The notes below the pieces were generated by a model. The model worked only from the letters and a program-made list of their open reading frames with translations, was not told the DNA's origin and searched no databases. Of a stretch of DNA of 64,000 bases, positions 12,085 to 25,700 are shown piece by piece; positions within the stretch are counted from its first letter, which is position 1, and each line of letters begins with the position of its first letter. Made by a program: the position numbers and the translations under genes. Source of the DNA: Sporothrix humicola (lineage: Eukaryota; Ascomycota; Sordariomycetes; Ophiostomatales; Ophiostomataceae); assembly GCA_021396245.1 (NCBI GenBank), contig WNYE01000017.1:372001-436000 (forward strand), read 5' to 3'.

Positions 12085-15000
12085 TCACAGAACGAGACCG
12101 TCGACGTTGTAGTTGTCGCCAGTGCCCATGAGGCCGCCCGTGCTGCGGTATGGCAGACCGCTGTTCATGTCCAGGGTGCCCAGACCAAGGTTGGTCAGGT
12201 CTGCCGAGTTGAGGTCGTCACCAGCCACCGAGCTCATGCTCTCGTCGCTGAAGCTCAGGACACTCTGCGCCGGAGCGGGGATGCTGCCGGGGCCGCCGTG
12301 GCCGCCAGTGCCGGCCAGGTCAGCGAGCGTGAACCCAGTCAGGTCCCACGACTCGGGCGACCAGCCATCGCCAGACTGCGAGGTGGCCGAAGCAGGCGTG
12401 GTGTCGGTGGCAGCCGACAGGCCAATGTTGGGGCCGCCATAGATGGCGTCATACACGTTCATGTGGCCGCCGTCCATGGAGCTCAGGAGCGCCTCCCAGT
12501 CAGCAGGAGTCACGCTCGAGGGCGACTGTGCCTTTTGGTTGTGGCTCTGGTTGAAGAAGGGCGGCTGGGACATGCGGTTCTGGGCCGGCGACGAGGGTTG
12601 CGGCGACTGCGACATGTTGAGGAAGTCGAGGTTGCTCTTCTTCTGCATCATGCGGTGGTGCTGCTGCTGCTGGGGCTGCGTCATGCGGCTGAGCATCTGC
12701 GCCTGCGACATGGACAGGCGGTGCTGCTTGGGGATCTGGACGTGCTCACGGGGGCTGTCAAACGACGAGCGAGCACGCGAGCGGTTCTCCGAGTCGAGGC
12801 CAGCGTTGTTGTTACCATTGCCAACGCCCGCGCCAATTACAGGCATGGTCATGCGCCGGAGCTTGTCCTGCTGCATAAGCAGATCGCTCTCGCTCATGCT
12901 GGCACTGTTGTGGCGGCCAAGAGTAAACTGCTGCTGTTGCTGGCCCTTACGCTGCGAGCCGCCAGGGGACGGACGGCGGGTAGGTGCAGACATGGTCAGC
13001 TCAGGCGTGGTGCGGGCACCAACACCGGACGAGGGGACATCGTCGACGGACACAAGCATGGCAGCAACGCGCTTGAAGTCGTAGCAGCCAGGGGCCTTGG
13101 TGCGGTCGGCAATCTTGACAGCCATGTTGACAAGGCGCTCGGTGTCCTTCATCATCTTGCTGTCTGACTTGAGATCCATGCTCTGGTAAAGCAGGGTCAT
13201 GCCGCAAATGACGAGGAGGTCGGGCTTGTTCATGCACATCGAGAAGGCCATCTTGCGCTCCTCGAGCAGCTCAATGATCTGGACAATGTGCTTGCTAGCC
13301 TCGCTGACAGCCATGACGGCAGATGCCGCCTTGGAGCCAAGGCTCGAGCCAACGGCCGGGCGCCAGATGAGAGTGCGGATGTAGTAGTAGGTGAGAGACA
13401 GGAGAGGTGAGCGGTTGCCGGTCACGTCAGTGGACGGCTTCTCTTGGCGGAAAGTGAGAGTGAGGTGAGAAGGCAGGGCGTCGCGCCACTCGGTCAACTC
13501 AGCCTCGAGAGAGGCCATCTTCTGGAGAGACAGCTCGTGGGTGGAGGCCGCAGGGTAGTTGGTGTCAAGGACCTTGGCGAGGATTCTCGCAACACGGAAA
13601 AGAGCAAGTGCCGCCGACAGGCGGGTCGACTCGCCAGGGAGTGTGGGCTGGAAGCCCTTCTCGGTGACGTACTCGTCATCAGTGTCAGCGGGGTACTCTG
13701 CGTGGATGTCTTCGTCGTTGAGCTGCTTGGGCAGGCCGAGGATGGCGGCCGAAAAGCAGTCGAGGGTGTACAGGGTCCAGAACACCTTCTTGCGGGTCTC
13801 AATGGTCAGGGCACCGAAGGAGAAGCGCTTCTGGCTCTGGTGCAGACCCAGGCGGTGGGACAGGCCAATGGCAACACCCTTGTAGTACTGGAGGCGTTTG
13901 TAGTCGGCGCGCATAGAGCAGTAGAGGATGGCGAGGACAAGGCACTGCAGCGTGATGATGGTGTTGTCCATGAGGACAGCATCAAGCGACCGCTGCCATT
14001 GCTGCTCGCAAGCGGCAATCTGCTCCAGGTCAGGCTGGTCGCTGGACAGACCGGCAATGGCAAAGACCAGGTACAGCTGAGCCAGCTTGTGGTGGTTCTT
14101 GACCTTGTCGGCATCGCTGACAAACTCGTCGTAGATGCGCAGGAAGGCAGGGCGGTGCAGAATAGGGAACAGCGGCGACCACTCCTGGAAGTAGACGTTG
14201 ACACACCGGTCCGAGAACAAGCGAGGTGGAGCCCGCATGCTAGATGCCGGCACCTTCTCCACTAGTGGGTAGCAGCCTTGGATGTGCAGGAACGCCTCGG
14301 CATGGAAGTCCGAGCATGACTTGCCGCTCTCCTGCATTCTCCGCTTGAAGATGTCTATATTTGTTAGCAATGGATTCAATGAATGCGCGAAAGCGAAGAA
14401 CAATGCGAATGATGAGATCACATACCAATAAATGAGCGACCACTTGAGGAGCCCATAAAGTATGAGTCGGAGTTCTCGACTCCAAGAACCAGTGGCGATG
14501 CTTGCACGCGGAATGTGTCCTCCTTCACTGCCGGTGCTGCAGACTTGGAGTCTCTCTTTGATGCTGGCGCGTTGCCGTCTGTTGAGTTTCTTGGTGATGA
14601 GCTCTTTACGGCCCCTGATGATGTGGTGGATCCGGGTGATGCGGAGGAGACGGAGGTGGATTGGCGTGACAGGCTGTCGCTGGCACTGCTCGAATTTGTT
14701 GGTGCTGGTGATGCGGATGTTGCTGAGCCGCTTGTTGGCGAGAGTGCGTTACCGCGTGAGACAGATGCACGGCGCTGGTTGCCGTGCATCTTGGAAAGCA
14801 TATCGATCTTCTCGTCCTTCTCGTCGAGCAGGTCCTTAAGCTCGCGGACCTCTGTCTCGAGCTGACGCACGCGCTCCTCCAGAGACTCGGTGTAGCCACG
14901 AGGGAACGCGCGGCGGCTCAGCTTGTCGCTGGTCCTGCACTCGAAGCCGACATTGGCGCACTGTGAACAACATGGCCGGATGCCATCGCAACGGATTTTC

Positions 15001-15089
15001 TTACTGCGGCAGCGATCACAAGCCTGGGCAATCCGACTCTGTGAGCTGGTGCCCACCTTTATTACCTTCATCGGTAATATGCCTGGCAT
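12085..15089 (-). CDS. facB: FacB/Cat8-family Zn2Cys6 transcription factor
   Basis: Proposed CDS is complement(join(12085..14354,14426..15089)), 977 residues; the 71-nt intron (GTATGT...TATAG) joins GRSFI to DIFKRR in frame. The start is MPGILPMKVIKVG. The zinc cluster is C24, C27, C34, C41, C44 and C51, directly followed by SDKLSRRAFPRGYTESLEERVR, the hallmark of the FacB/Cat8 family, and a short coiled coil to about residue 105. Before the intron, NSDSYFMGSSSGRSF is another conserved family block. A fungal-specific middle homology region spans roughly residues 230-600 (CVNVYFQEWSPLFPILHRPAF). The C-terminal third is Ser/Gln/Gly-rich and acidic, fitting an activation domain. Family members (Aspergillus FacB, Neurospora acu-15, yeast Cat8) activate acetate-use, glyoxylate and gluconeogenic genes and are nuclear. 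A very long gene-free interval lies upstream. Confidence 0.93.
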
Positions 15090-16740
15090 TTTGCAGGTGT
15101 GTGGAGGGAGAAAATGGGAAGAAAGAGGAGGGGAAAAGAATAAATGACTGGATAGTCCAGCAAAACCTCGCAAATGCTAGCGATACAGCAATCAGCGATA
15201 ATGTTGTTGATAATGAGACCGTGAGGCTGAGTGCCCGTGGAAGTTCGGCTCTTGTCGGTAACTCTATTGAAAGTCTGAGTTGGCGACTTGAATGGTCTGG
15301 ATTTCGCCCTGAAAGGAATGGCCTTCTCCAAAAAATATGTCAGGGGAAATGCGTCTGACTTTATTTTAGATCGCTTCCTAGCAGAATCTTTGTTGACTAG
15401 ATGACTGGCGCGAAACGTCCCAACAATTGAAATAAAAATAGAGGCCTGATATTCGTGGTCCGAACAGGGGAGAAAATATGGCCTATGGCGTGTTGTCACC
15501 TGCAAATCGTCTGCATTTGTGAAATGATGTGACGTATTTCGTTGTTGTCTTGCTTTTTGCTTGTGATGCGATGAGATAAAGTAAGAAAAGCGAGGGAGCC
15601 AGTCGAAAATGAAAGCCGCGGTAAATAAGCCGAGTTATGGTTCAGATTTTCGTGCTTGCGTTTTTTTGTTGCGTTTTTGCTGGGGAAAGCCTGGTGCTTT
15701 GTACTCCGTACTCGCGGACCGTTCTCCGTGGCTTGTGCTTGTAGGCAAGGGTGGGCAAGGCGCGTGTGTCCCGTTTCTGTCTAGCACATGAATGTATGCT
15801 GATGGGCGAATTCGAATGCGTGAAAAAGTGGGCACTTCGTAACACGTCTGACAGTTGATAGCAGGGTCGATAGCAGTCGTGAAGGGGTTGCAGCAGAGAC
15901 TGAGAGTATGAAGCCAAAATAGGTGCTTGTAGATGAGAGAAAGATAGAAAAGAGGAGGAAGTGAACAGTATAGGTTTGTGAAAGGAGGCAGAGGAGGGCG
16001 CGTCGTGGACGGGGGCGACGTTATAATATAATAGCCAAACCGTTCTGAAAAGGTAGAGGGGATGTGCAAAAGGGGGGAAGAAGAAAAAGAAGAACGAGAT
16101 GAACAGAGCAAGAAAAAAATGCGGAGGGCAGGGGAATAAAAAAGAAAAATTGGGCAACAGGTAAGAGTCAGTCAAGGATGGGGAAATGGATGAAAGGAGG
16201 GAAGGAGAGAGGCAGACGAGCAAGGAAAGAGCAGAAGAGCAGGGTAGGAAGTAGTGAAGGGGGCAAGACGAAGCAAGAAAGAGCAACCCCAAGATGAGCG
16301 GACAAGAGACTTGTGAGCAGCTTCTGTGAGATTGGGGGTGTGGTATGTGGGAAGAAAGGCCGGTTGAATTCAGAATAGGGAAGGTGTGGGGATGAGCGAG
16401 GATAAAATGGGAACGAACGAGAAACGCCAGGAAGGCGCAAACGGTGGGTAGCACGATAATAACTCTTCTCTCAGTGATCACTTTCAATCTGGGAAGGAGG
16501 GAGGGGCGTGCAAATGGTGCGGAGGGAAAGGGGAAAAAAGCAAAGAGTGGAGAGAAGGAAGGTACGGAGAGAGTGCGGACCGGGGGGAGTGGAGGGGGGC
16601 GTGTGTGGAGAAGACTAAGACAGCCAGAACAGGCAGGGGAAGGTTAATGACAACGGGGCACTGGGGACTGAGGAAAAGGACCCCAACAAGAAAAAGAAAG
16701 AGAAGAAAGTGGCCGTTTTGTGAATAGAGGGGTCGCCGTC
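15090..16740 (-). promoter_or_regulatory. Pyrimidine-rich upstream region of facB
   Basis: Between about 15.85 and 16.7 kb the + strand is almost continuously purine-rich (GAAGGA/GAGAAA-type), so the facB sense strand is a long CT-rich tract. This is the expected character of a fungal promoter and 5' leader but is unusually long. The apparent 281-codon frame at 15642-16487 (-) is a translation of this tract (Ser/Leu/Phe/Pro-rich) and I do not treat it as a gene. TACTCCGTA lies at 15702-15710. Confidence 0.5.
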
Positions 16741-19700
16741 AAAGATGTTGCTGGTTCTTGCCTCTATTGCAGGTTACGGCAGTGGTTGCGATGGCATCCT
16801 GCTGTTTTCTAGCTCCGTCGCGCTTTCCTTCTTTTTGTGACTTCCCATTTGTCCTGCCTCCGTGTCGGTGAGGTCGGCGGAGGAAATAATGAGTTGGGGA
16901 AGTCACGACCAGACGGGTTGTCTTCAACCCTTCTTAGGATCTGGAGATAGGCAAGAACGATGTGCCTGCCGTTTGAATAAGGACGTTGAAGCGACCAGAA
17001 TGTTTCGTGCACCACACACTGCAAGGTCCTTTCACTCTCTGGTTTCTTCACGATCGACGGCGAGCACAACCTGGACAGAGGAAGGATGACGACGAGAGGG
17101 GCAGCATTCTGCCTGGTGCTCAGCTTGGCACTGCTTACTGCGTACTTTCTGGTACCCCATCAACAGAATCCTACTTGCTTTCACCTTTGTCAGGCAGCAC
17201 AGCCATCGCCATTTTATTTTTTTTGATGATCAACTTCGCGTCGGGATCAGAAAGTCAGAGAAGGAACTACCGCCGGAAGGTAAACGACCCGACTAGTATC
17301 GTGGGTTAAAAACAAAATACAGAACTGCCAGTTAGTACTTCCAACGCCACCTTGTGACAAGATCAAACAAGAAAACAGGCACTCAAAAGGGACAAACCGA
17401 ATAGGACGCCACCAGAGACAGACGACGAGTCGCTCCCAAGGCAGTGGAACAGCCTGGTTGGGCAGCACTTGATCTATTGCCTCCGACTATTTTCAATGAC
17501 ATCTCCTCTCGTTGACGAGTACTTCGTACCTTTTATTTATTTTTGTTCTTTGTCGAAGCTAGCGAGTTTTGCCTCAATGAGATGCCGCTCTCATTTCCGT
17601 CTTTACCGCGTGGTGAGCCTGTCCCGGGAGCTTCTAGAAGGCAGGCTCGCTTAGATGCCTAAAGCGGTTCTCGGTTCTACCGAGATTTCACGATAACAAG
17701 GACGAGGAACATTATGATAAAGAGAGAAAAAGGCACGAACGAGGCAGTCAGTACCGACGCACAAAAAAAAAGCCTGAGCATGATGCCACTTTTTCAGCAG
17801 TTGGAGCCACGAGTTTTCCAAATGTGGTTGCGTGCCAATGGCGCACATAATCGCACAAGCTCAATGGCGTCCTCGAGGGGTTTAGCACAAAGAAGACAAA
17901 ACAATAAAAAAGGACGAGTCATAAAATATCTCGTTTTGTTATGAGCAGCTAACGGAACAAAGTTCAGATGCATCCATATTAAAGGGACCAAAAAAATACA
18001 GCACTCAAAAATAAAAGAGCCAATGCCAAAAATACAAACCGTTTCCGTTCGGGACGTTGTTTTTTCATGATTTTATTGGGGACGGACTCATCTCTACGCA
18101 TGTAGAATCAAGTCCAGGTTCCGCCACTAATCCCAGCAGAGCAATTCCAAGCCCTTTGGCGTCGGTGGTCGGAGGCCGGCAGAAGATTACACACATACAA
18201 AATAGCGTGGCCAGGCAAGGTCCAGTGAAAAAGAAGGGTTCGAAACCTTGGAGGCAGGCAAGGATGGAGAAGAAAAGAGAGGAGCCCCGCCAAACGAACT
18301 GGAGGCGGTGGGGAAATAAGACAAGAGAGAAAGGAAGGATTGATGCAGGGGCTGTTAGCGACCTTTACTCCGTTTTACAGAGTGCAACTTAACGACATAT
18401 CGTAGCACTGGCAATACGGCGTTATGCCCGAAGGAAGCATGACGACCAAAAGAAGAAGAATATCTTTGAAAGAGGGAAGCCCAAGCGTGCCGTTATATCT
18501 CTCAAAAAAATTTTTAGAAAGTGTGGAGAGCGAGAGCGAACGAATGAACTACTGGAGAATGACAAGAAGGATCAAACGACCGAGCCAAAGAAGAAGCAAA
18601 AGAAATAAGAAGAAAAACAAACGAGTGAAGGCTGACGCACTACGGGCACCGACGGAGACAAGTGTGGGGATGGGCATTGGAGAACAAACAATAGTTAAAA
18701 GAACGAACAAGACCATTTCGAGCCAAGGGAGAGATCATCAACCACACAGCGCTAGAGAAAGTCACTTTGAGCGCTTGTTGCCCCCGCGTGATCCGCGTGC
18801 GGCTCAGCATCAAGTATTGCATTTTGGAGTACGGCAGTCAGTTTGTGAGAGAGAAGGAGGGACCATGAGAACAGCTACGTCAGAAAGCTAGCTCTGCCTT
18901 GATGCCTGGTCGAGAGTTCACCGTCAAACGCCAACGTTTTGAATATCATAGCTATTGTGGACGGGGATGGCGAATTGTAAGTTGCAAAAAGAGTTGGAGA
19001 TATATCCTGAAGGTTGAACTGTGTATTTATTTGTTGCTGAGTGGTTGCGGTATTTTGTTCTAAGGGTCGTCCTTTTGGAGAGTATTTTTGAGAATATTCC
19101 GAGTAGAAACGGTCTGGATTCTTGGGGCGTGAGCTCGTTTCCAAAAAACCTTGTCACCGTCAGGTGTTGTTGGCCTGTTGGTGGCATGATTTACCCCAGA
19201 AAATGCAACTGACCAGCCTCTGTTTTTCGTATCCCTTGTCTCTTCAACGCAAACGAACGCAATGCTCTCCAGGCTCTCCAGGCGTTCGGAGGCATCTCCA
19301 TTCCCTCCATACGGGGTACATATTTTTTAAAAAGGAGAAAGAGAGTTTGGCACATTTTACGGGGAAATACGGAGTCTGGAGAGCGTCGTATGAGCAAAGT
19401 ACAAAGTACGGGGAAATCTCACAAACAAAATCAAGCAAAGATCGTCATCTGGAGAAGAGCAACGAAAAGCAAAAGGTCAACAAAGACACGAAATCTGGGG
19501 TACAAACAGGAACCAAGAGCATCACAAACGGCATCAAACGGCAACAAGTACGAAACAAGACAAGTTGACAAGACATCATACGCACTGACCGGCGCGCAAA
19601 CTTACCGCATGTGTATTTTACAGCATCGTTTCTTACTCGTAAGAGTATGGTGTGGACTCTCGAAGAAGAAGTAAGAAAAATAAAGACCTGACTGAAAATC

Positions 19701-22700
19701 CGGGGAACAGTAAAAACAAGGGAGCAAATAGGAACAAATACAGGTTCTGTTGGCTGAAGAGATAAATCACAGACAAACGGTTCACAAAAGGTCCTCCTGA
19801 CTCTCTTGATGATGTGCATCAAGAGGAAAAAGTCCGTTTGCCAGTTCGTTTTCTGTCGTTGCTCACAGTCTCAAAGAGGTATCGACAGTCAATTCCAAAA
19901 ACAAAGCCAAGGCGTGTGAACTCTTTTTTGGCCTTGCCACGCCCCTAATTCTCATATTCCCCGCGATTTTGTCGTTGGGCTGTCTTAGTTTCCTCAGTGT
20001 CAAAATAATTGGAGGGGTGTCGGTTGTTGTGATTGTGGCTTGTTGGTTCTTTCTTCTCTGGATTGTCCTGGGTGGTCTTGGAATCTTCTCTTTCTTCTTC
20101 TCCTTTTCTTAATTTGCCTGCCTTCTGACCTGTAAATGCATAGCTTTCTGCTAGTGGCCCACAATCCAACATGTCGGAGCCGAAGTTGCAAAGTTGGAGT
20201 AAAAGGGGGGGTGGTATGAAGGGAAAGAAGGGGGAAGAAATGGAAAAATAGAACAAAAAAGAACAAACCAAAACCAACGTCAGACCAAAAGTGAATGAGA
20301 AGAGGTCACGCCAGTATTGGAATACGGGGTGAAGGGGCTGTATGCTGACATTGAGTTCATGAGGAGAGTGCATAATTTTGTGTTGTACAAGGAGTGTTGT
20401 GTAAGTCAAAAAAATGTGTGAAAGAGGCAGGAAGGCGCCACCTACTCGTAGACCTACTTGGCGTGGTAGGCAACTGCAAGCATTGTGCAGATAACAAATG
20501 CGATTTTGCACCGCGTCGTCCCTTCATGATATTGATCGAAAGTCATCCGAGGTTAGGAAAGCGTAAAAACATCAGAGGAAGGAGAAATGGACGAAGCTCC
20601 TGCCGCGTACGGAGTAGGTAGCTGAGGTTTATTGCAACACAACGTTCCTGCCTTGCGGCAGGCGCGGTGGTCGGCGTTCAGGGCACAACTGCTACGGTGG
20701 GAGCAGAAGCTAAGCGACCCGGCAAGCACACCGAGAGATACTCTGCAGAGAAACGAGTACTCGGAGACATACAGAAATAAAGTAACAAAACTGAAAAATG
20801 AAAACAGAAAGAGCAAAGTGTGAGTGGGGGATGCACACGACTGCGCATTCCGGAAAGAGGCGGAGCGACCTGACGAAAACAAATCGAATGTTGTCACAGA
20901 CTAAACATGGCGGTAAGAAAGGAAAGAGCCAACGGCAGGCCAAAGGAAGGAGCGCAAAACAAAACGAACGATGCGAACCAAAATATTGACTGGTGCAAGG
21001 GGGCAGGAAGCCACAAATGGGGGAAGGCATGACAGAGGCACCACCCCACAAGAAAGAAGATGGAGAGAGTCTGGGGTGGCAAAAGAATTATCCCCGATGT
21101 TTGGGGAAGGCGCCTCCAGGCCTCACAACCAGGTTTTGCGAGATGAGGTAGAGAGAAGGAAGGCGCGCCTGGGCAGCACATCGTCACTCGAATCCGGGGA
21201 AGGAAAGAGCTACCTGGTACAAGAGTCAAGACTGCCCGAAATGGAAAAGACAAGCAAAACACTGTGTCCCCTCCTATTTTCTCCCCTCTTCGCGTCCCCC
21301 TTTTCTCTTGTCTTTTTTTTTTTCACTTCACCAATTTACATCACTTCGTCACCTTTCTTTCCCCTCTCTTCGAACCCCGTACTTCGTTGTCCGTCCGCTT
21401 CGTACCCCAACAGCCTTAGTCTGTCGGAAGCAGGGATGTCAGTTGAGAATACGGAGGCCACAAGTGGCGCCAAGCCGACCAGAGCACATCCGATGAGAGG
21501 CGGTCATGATCCCTCCCGTTTTCGATTTTCGACCTGTCTCGTCTCGCTCATTTCGCCTTGCGCACATTTCGATTTGCCCAGCTGCCTTGCTGGCCCTGCA
21601 TCTTTCAAGGAGGGTGGCACGGTGGTCGTTCCTCTAGCGTCGTCAAGTTCCTCGACAGGTCTCAAGAAATCTCGAATTTCAAGATCGCTCCACTTTTCTC
21701 TTTCTTGTCAGATTTTCTTGTTAAAACAACGCTTCCCCCAAATTCTCGACCACGTTGCGGTTCCGCATCCGCAATCCTAGTGCTTGTTCCTATGGGCTGC
21801 ATTGCTCCCAGTCAGAACAAAAGGTCCCCACATGTTCCGCATTACACAGTGGAGGGAAGAGCGCTACGGAGCCCGCCGCGGGGGGGGGGCGTTTTGGGGC
21901 CAGAAGGCCTCTTTATTTGCTTTATTTTCAGGCCTTGCCTGTATGATCTTCGCCCATCTGTTTTAGTGTCATTTTTCTGGGCTGTGATGGACGGGGCCTG
22001 CAAAGGCTAACGAAGATGGAGAAGACGCAAAAAGACGAAAACGAAGAGGGAAAGAAGGCACCTGCTAGCTGTTCCGCAGACTGTGGAGAATCCGCAACCC
22101 CCTTTTCCCCCAGACCTCCTTTCTTCACAAACACTAGCTAACCCCAACAGTTACTCCAACTTCTGCTCGGTGCTGCTTGTTCCGTTTGGGAAGCGTGGAG
22201 AGGGTGAGCACGAGAGTCCACAGACGAGACGAAAAGAGAAAAGGAGAGCATCTCGTTGGCCATCGTGTGAGCTCGAGAAGCGCCTGGACTGGGTAACCAG
22301 AAAACGGCGGCCCCTCTTGGGCTTCAACACCGTCACCACTTTTTGCGGGGTGAGGATCTCGTTCTTTGACAACGAGGCAGAGGATGTGTTCCAAGTCGAA
22401 AAACAATGATGTTTGTTTGAAGGCAAGAAGATGTCTAAGAAGTTGAGAATCGACCTCACGAGTGGCAAAGAGGGGGAGGGCGATGGCACATCGGTGAATG
22501 ACAGAACAAAGGCGAATGGATGTCGGCCTGCTCTCCAGCACTCTCCACCTTCATCACAGCCTGGTCAGCGCCAGGCCCAGGCTCTTGAGAGCTGCTCAGA
22601 ATCACCAGATTCTCTGTTTACCCATGCACAGGCCAGACGAATCCTAGCCGCAAATCATTTCATCTTTTCATTCTGCCTTGAAACGTCAATCTTGTTGTGG

Positions 22701-25700
22701 CGGCTCTTCTTTGCACATTTACACGAGATGAGCCCGGATAGAATTGCAGGTTGCAGTTTTGCATTTGGAGCATCTTATGATATCAGGACTGATATGGCAA
22801 AAGGCCAATATTATCAATATCACCAAGGATATATGACGGCCAACCAGTACTTCCAGCAGAGTTCGTCTCATCAATCGGAAAATAAAGAGGCATCTACAAG
22901 TGCAACATCCTGACAGGCTGGACAGGTTAGCAAACTCATGGGCAGGAGTCGAAGTACGCGACCTGTCGTTTGCCTTCTCGATTCCTTGTTTTCGTTTTCG
23001 CTGTATTTTTGCCTGCCATCATGACGCAGAAGTTGCAAATTCCCATCCTTTTTTGTGAAATGCTGGTCTTTTTCTAGTTCCACATATACGCTTTGACGTT
23101 GTGGTACTTGTACAGTGACGATCTGCACAAAAGCCCTGTAAACTCACTGGACAGATCCGTTTATTCCCCCTCTCGTTTCCATTTTTCAATGTTATTTTGG
23201 AATTAATACGGAGTAGATGGGGCCAAGACGAACGAAGGCGAAAGTGGAGTGTCATTTGGCTTCTCCTGTTCGTTTTGTGTCAAGATGTCTACGACGGACA
23301 CAAGACGACAGGAAGGTCTCTCCGCGAGTAAAGCCGTCGAAGTTGGAGTTTTCATGCCAAGTGGCAAGCCGAACGTGAGTGCCGTGGTCTCAACTTACCC
23401 CATTCAAGTTGCACACCCCTCCCTCTGGTTGGACCTTTGAGCACACCGTCGTGTCGATCAACCCCATGACGGGGAAGGCGTAATTGCAGTCAGAAGAATG
23501 AAAAGAGAAATGGCTGGTGAGGGGAACAGAGGAGGCGTCATTGATGAGGAGCAAGTCTGAAAGAGGCGAGTGAGGAAGTGAGAGGGCCAGTGTCAACAAA
23601 GGTCGAATTTTGAAATGACGAATCTCAAACTGATGTAGCATCGGACAGGCATCCCCGGTTTTGGTTGATCCTGATCCTTTGATTGCAAAGCTTCACTTTG
23701 AGAACGACGAAAAAATTCTTCAAAAAAGAAATACGAAAAGGAGAAATGGAAACGAAAATGACGGTGAGCTAAAAACCGTATGCAGAAAGCGAGTGTTGGC
23801 AGCTGTTGACAGGTTTGAGATACTGACAATCTGCGGAAGCCAACAGGAAACGACGAAAATTAAGTGTCAACAACTCGGGGACCAGGAGCGCGCAGGACGA
23901 GAAGAATACGGAACAAAATAGGAGAAGCCACAGGAGGCAGCACAGAAATCGCAGACAGAATATCAACAAAAGCGAAAACGACGAAAACTAAATCTCCAAA
24001 CTTTAGGGACGGGGTAGGGATTGTCGACTATTTTGATTCTGGACTCCAGGGTGTGGATGTGGGTGTGGTTCCTGTGTTCCTCATCCGCAGCCTGGAGCCG
24101 CAATTCGCATATATGGATCTATTCACCAAAAGAGACGGGGAACGCAGACTTTCCTCATTTGTCGTTAGCGTATGCTCCTACTTGCACACTTTGCGCATAA
24201 CCAGCACACAAGGGGGATGGAAATCGGAGTACGACGCACGACTGCGACTATGACACGCGCCGCCCAGATGGATTCATGGAGTCAGGGACTGCGATACGGA
24301 CGAGGGCGAGAAAGACTCCGGTCAGTCTGCTCCGTCGAGTCTCCAGTTGCCGCTCCGCCTTGACCCATACTGAATCAGACTCGATCAAGCTTGCTGGGTT
24401 CATCTGAGATGCCCTGGTCCTGGGATGGATCCAGGCACGCATTCACTTTGCATATTGTGTTTCTTTTTTTTTTCTTCTTTTTTTTTTGGTTGCCTTTCTA
24501 CCTGGCGGCCAGCTGGCAACTGCGGAAGTTGACGGGCTGGCGGACCTTTTAGGACGCCGTAGCAAGCTGACGGGATCGACCTTTGGTCTCCTTTCTGCAG
24601 CGTTTTGTGAAGTGAAAAAATAAAATAAAAGGAGATGAGATGACAAGGCGGAGAGGAAGAGACAGATCAGAGTTGGAGATGAGACTAATAACTCCACGAA
24701 GATATCTCGGAGGAACAAGATGATGAGCACGCGAGCAGGACAGCGAAGAGAGGAAGAAATGTATTGTTGAGAAGATGCAAGTGCAAGAGAGGAAGAGTCA
24801 TACATGTGAGCTAAGCTCAACACTTTCTCCTATGGAGAGAGAGCTCTCATGAAAGCAAGGGCAGTCTGCCTCTGATCTTTCACTTGGTGTTGTTGCCAAC
24901 CCCTTTCTAACCTTTGAATCTCGCCTCCCCGCAATATGCATCTCGTCTACGAGAACAGCCGGAGTGATCATCAAAGGCGCTCAGAGAATGTTGAGAAAGG
25001 GGTGCAAGTAAACACAAGCAGGGCTTTTCTTGTGTCATACCAAAGGAGATGCAGCACACAAAGAAGGCTAGCCAGCACCGGATATGGGGGCTAACAATCC
25101 GGCGAGGATGGTAGGCGTGTGCCCTACAGGTGCAGCATATTTTGACTACCACAAAGGCAAGGCGTACGAAATGAGACTCTACAAAATAAACAACAGAGGG
25201 GCGAGCGAAGACCAGGTGCCGTCCAAAAAGAATAAGACAAAGGCAGACCCTCCATGAATGCCGGCAAAATGCAAAAATGGGCAAATAAGAAGGAGACGAG
25301 ACCCAGAAATGGACGCGATGGCGGGGCAGGATATAATATGCGGCGTTGTTTGTATATCTATATTCGTCCAGCGTGTAAATGAAGAGGCACACTCTTCGAA
25401 GAGAGGTGTGCATAACAGGTAAGATACAGAGTACAAGCACGTTGTGAGCCATCCAGGTCACGCACGGCCTGGAGATCCAGTCTTCACCGTGATTGCACTG
25501 GGAGATACGATCTTCTTTGAGGCCTTCACACTGGCTAAACAACTGTTCACCTCGACTGTCCCGCCAAATTCTCGGTCAAATACTGAGCACGGTGTCGTCA
25601 AAATGTAGAAAAATACAAGATGATTGACAGCCAAAGCGTCGACTAACAGTCTGAGCGTTTACGAAAAAGCTCACCGTTTTGGTGAGCAGGGCCGCAAAGG

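Noticed and set aside
15642..16487. 281-codon minus-strand frame upstream of facB
   Set aside because: It is a translation of a long CT-rich tract (Ser, Leu, Phe and Pro runs) with no domain; more likely promoter or leader.
18237..18247. tRNA B-box-like GGTTCGAAACC
   Set aside because: The flanks do not form an acceptor stem, the T-stem is imperfect and the upstream A-box match is poor; not a credible tRNA.
22413..22913. 166-codon + strand frame in the gene-free interval
   Set aside because: Mixed composition without motifs; similar frames occur by chance at this GC content. Kept out for lack of support.
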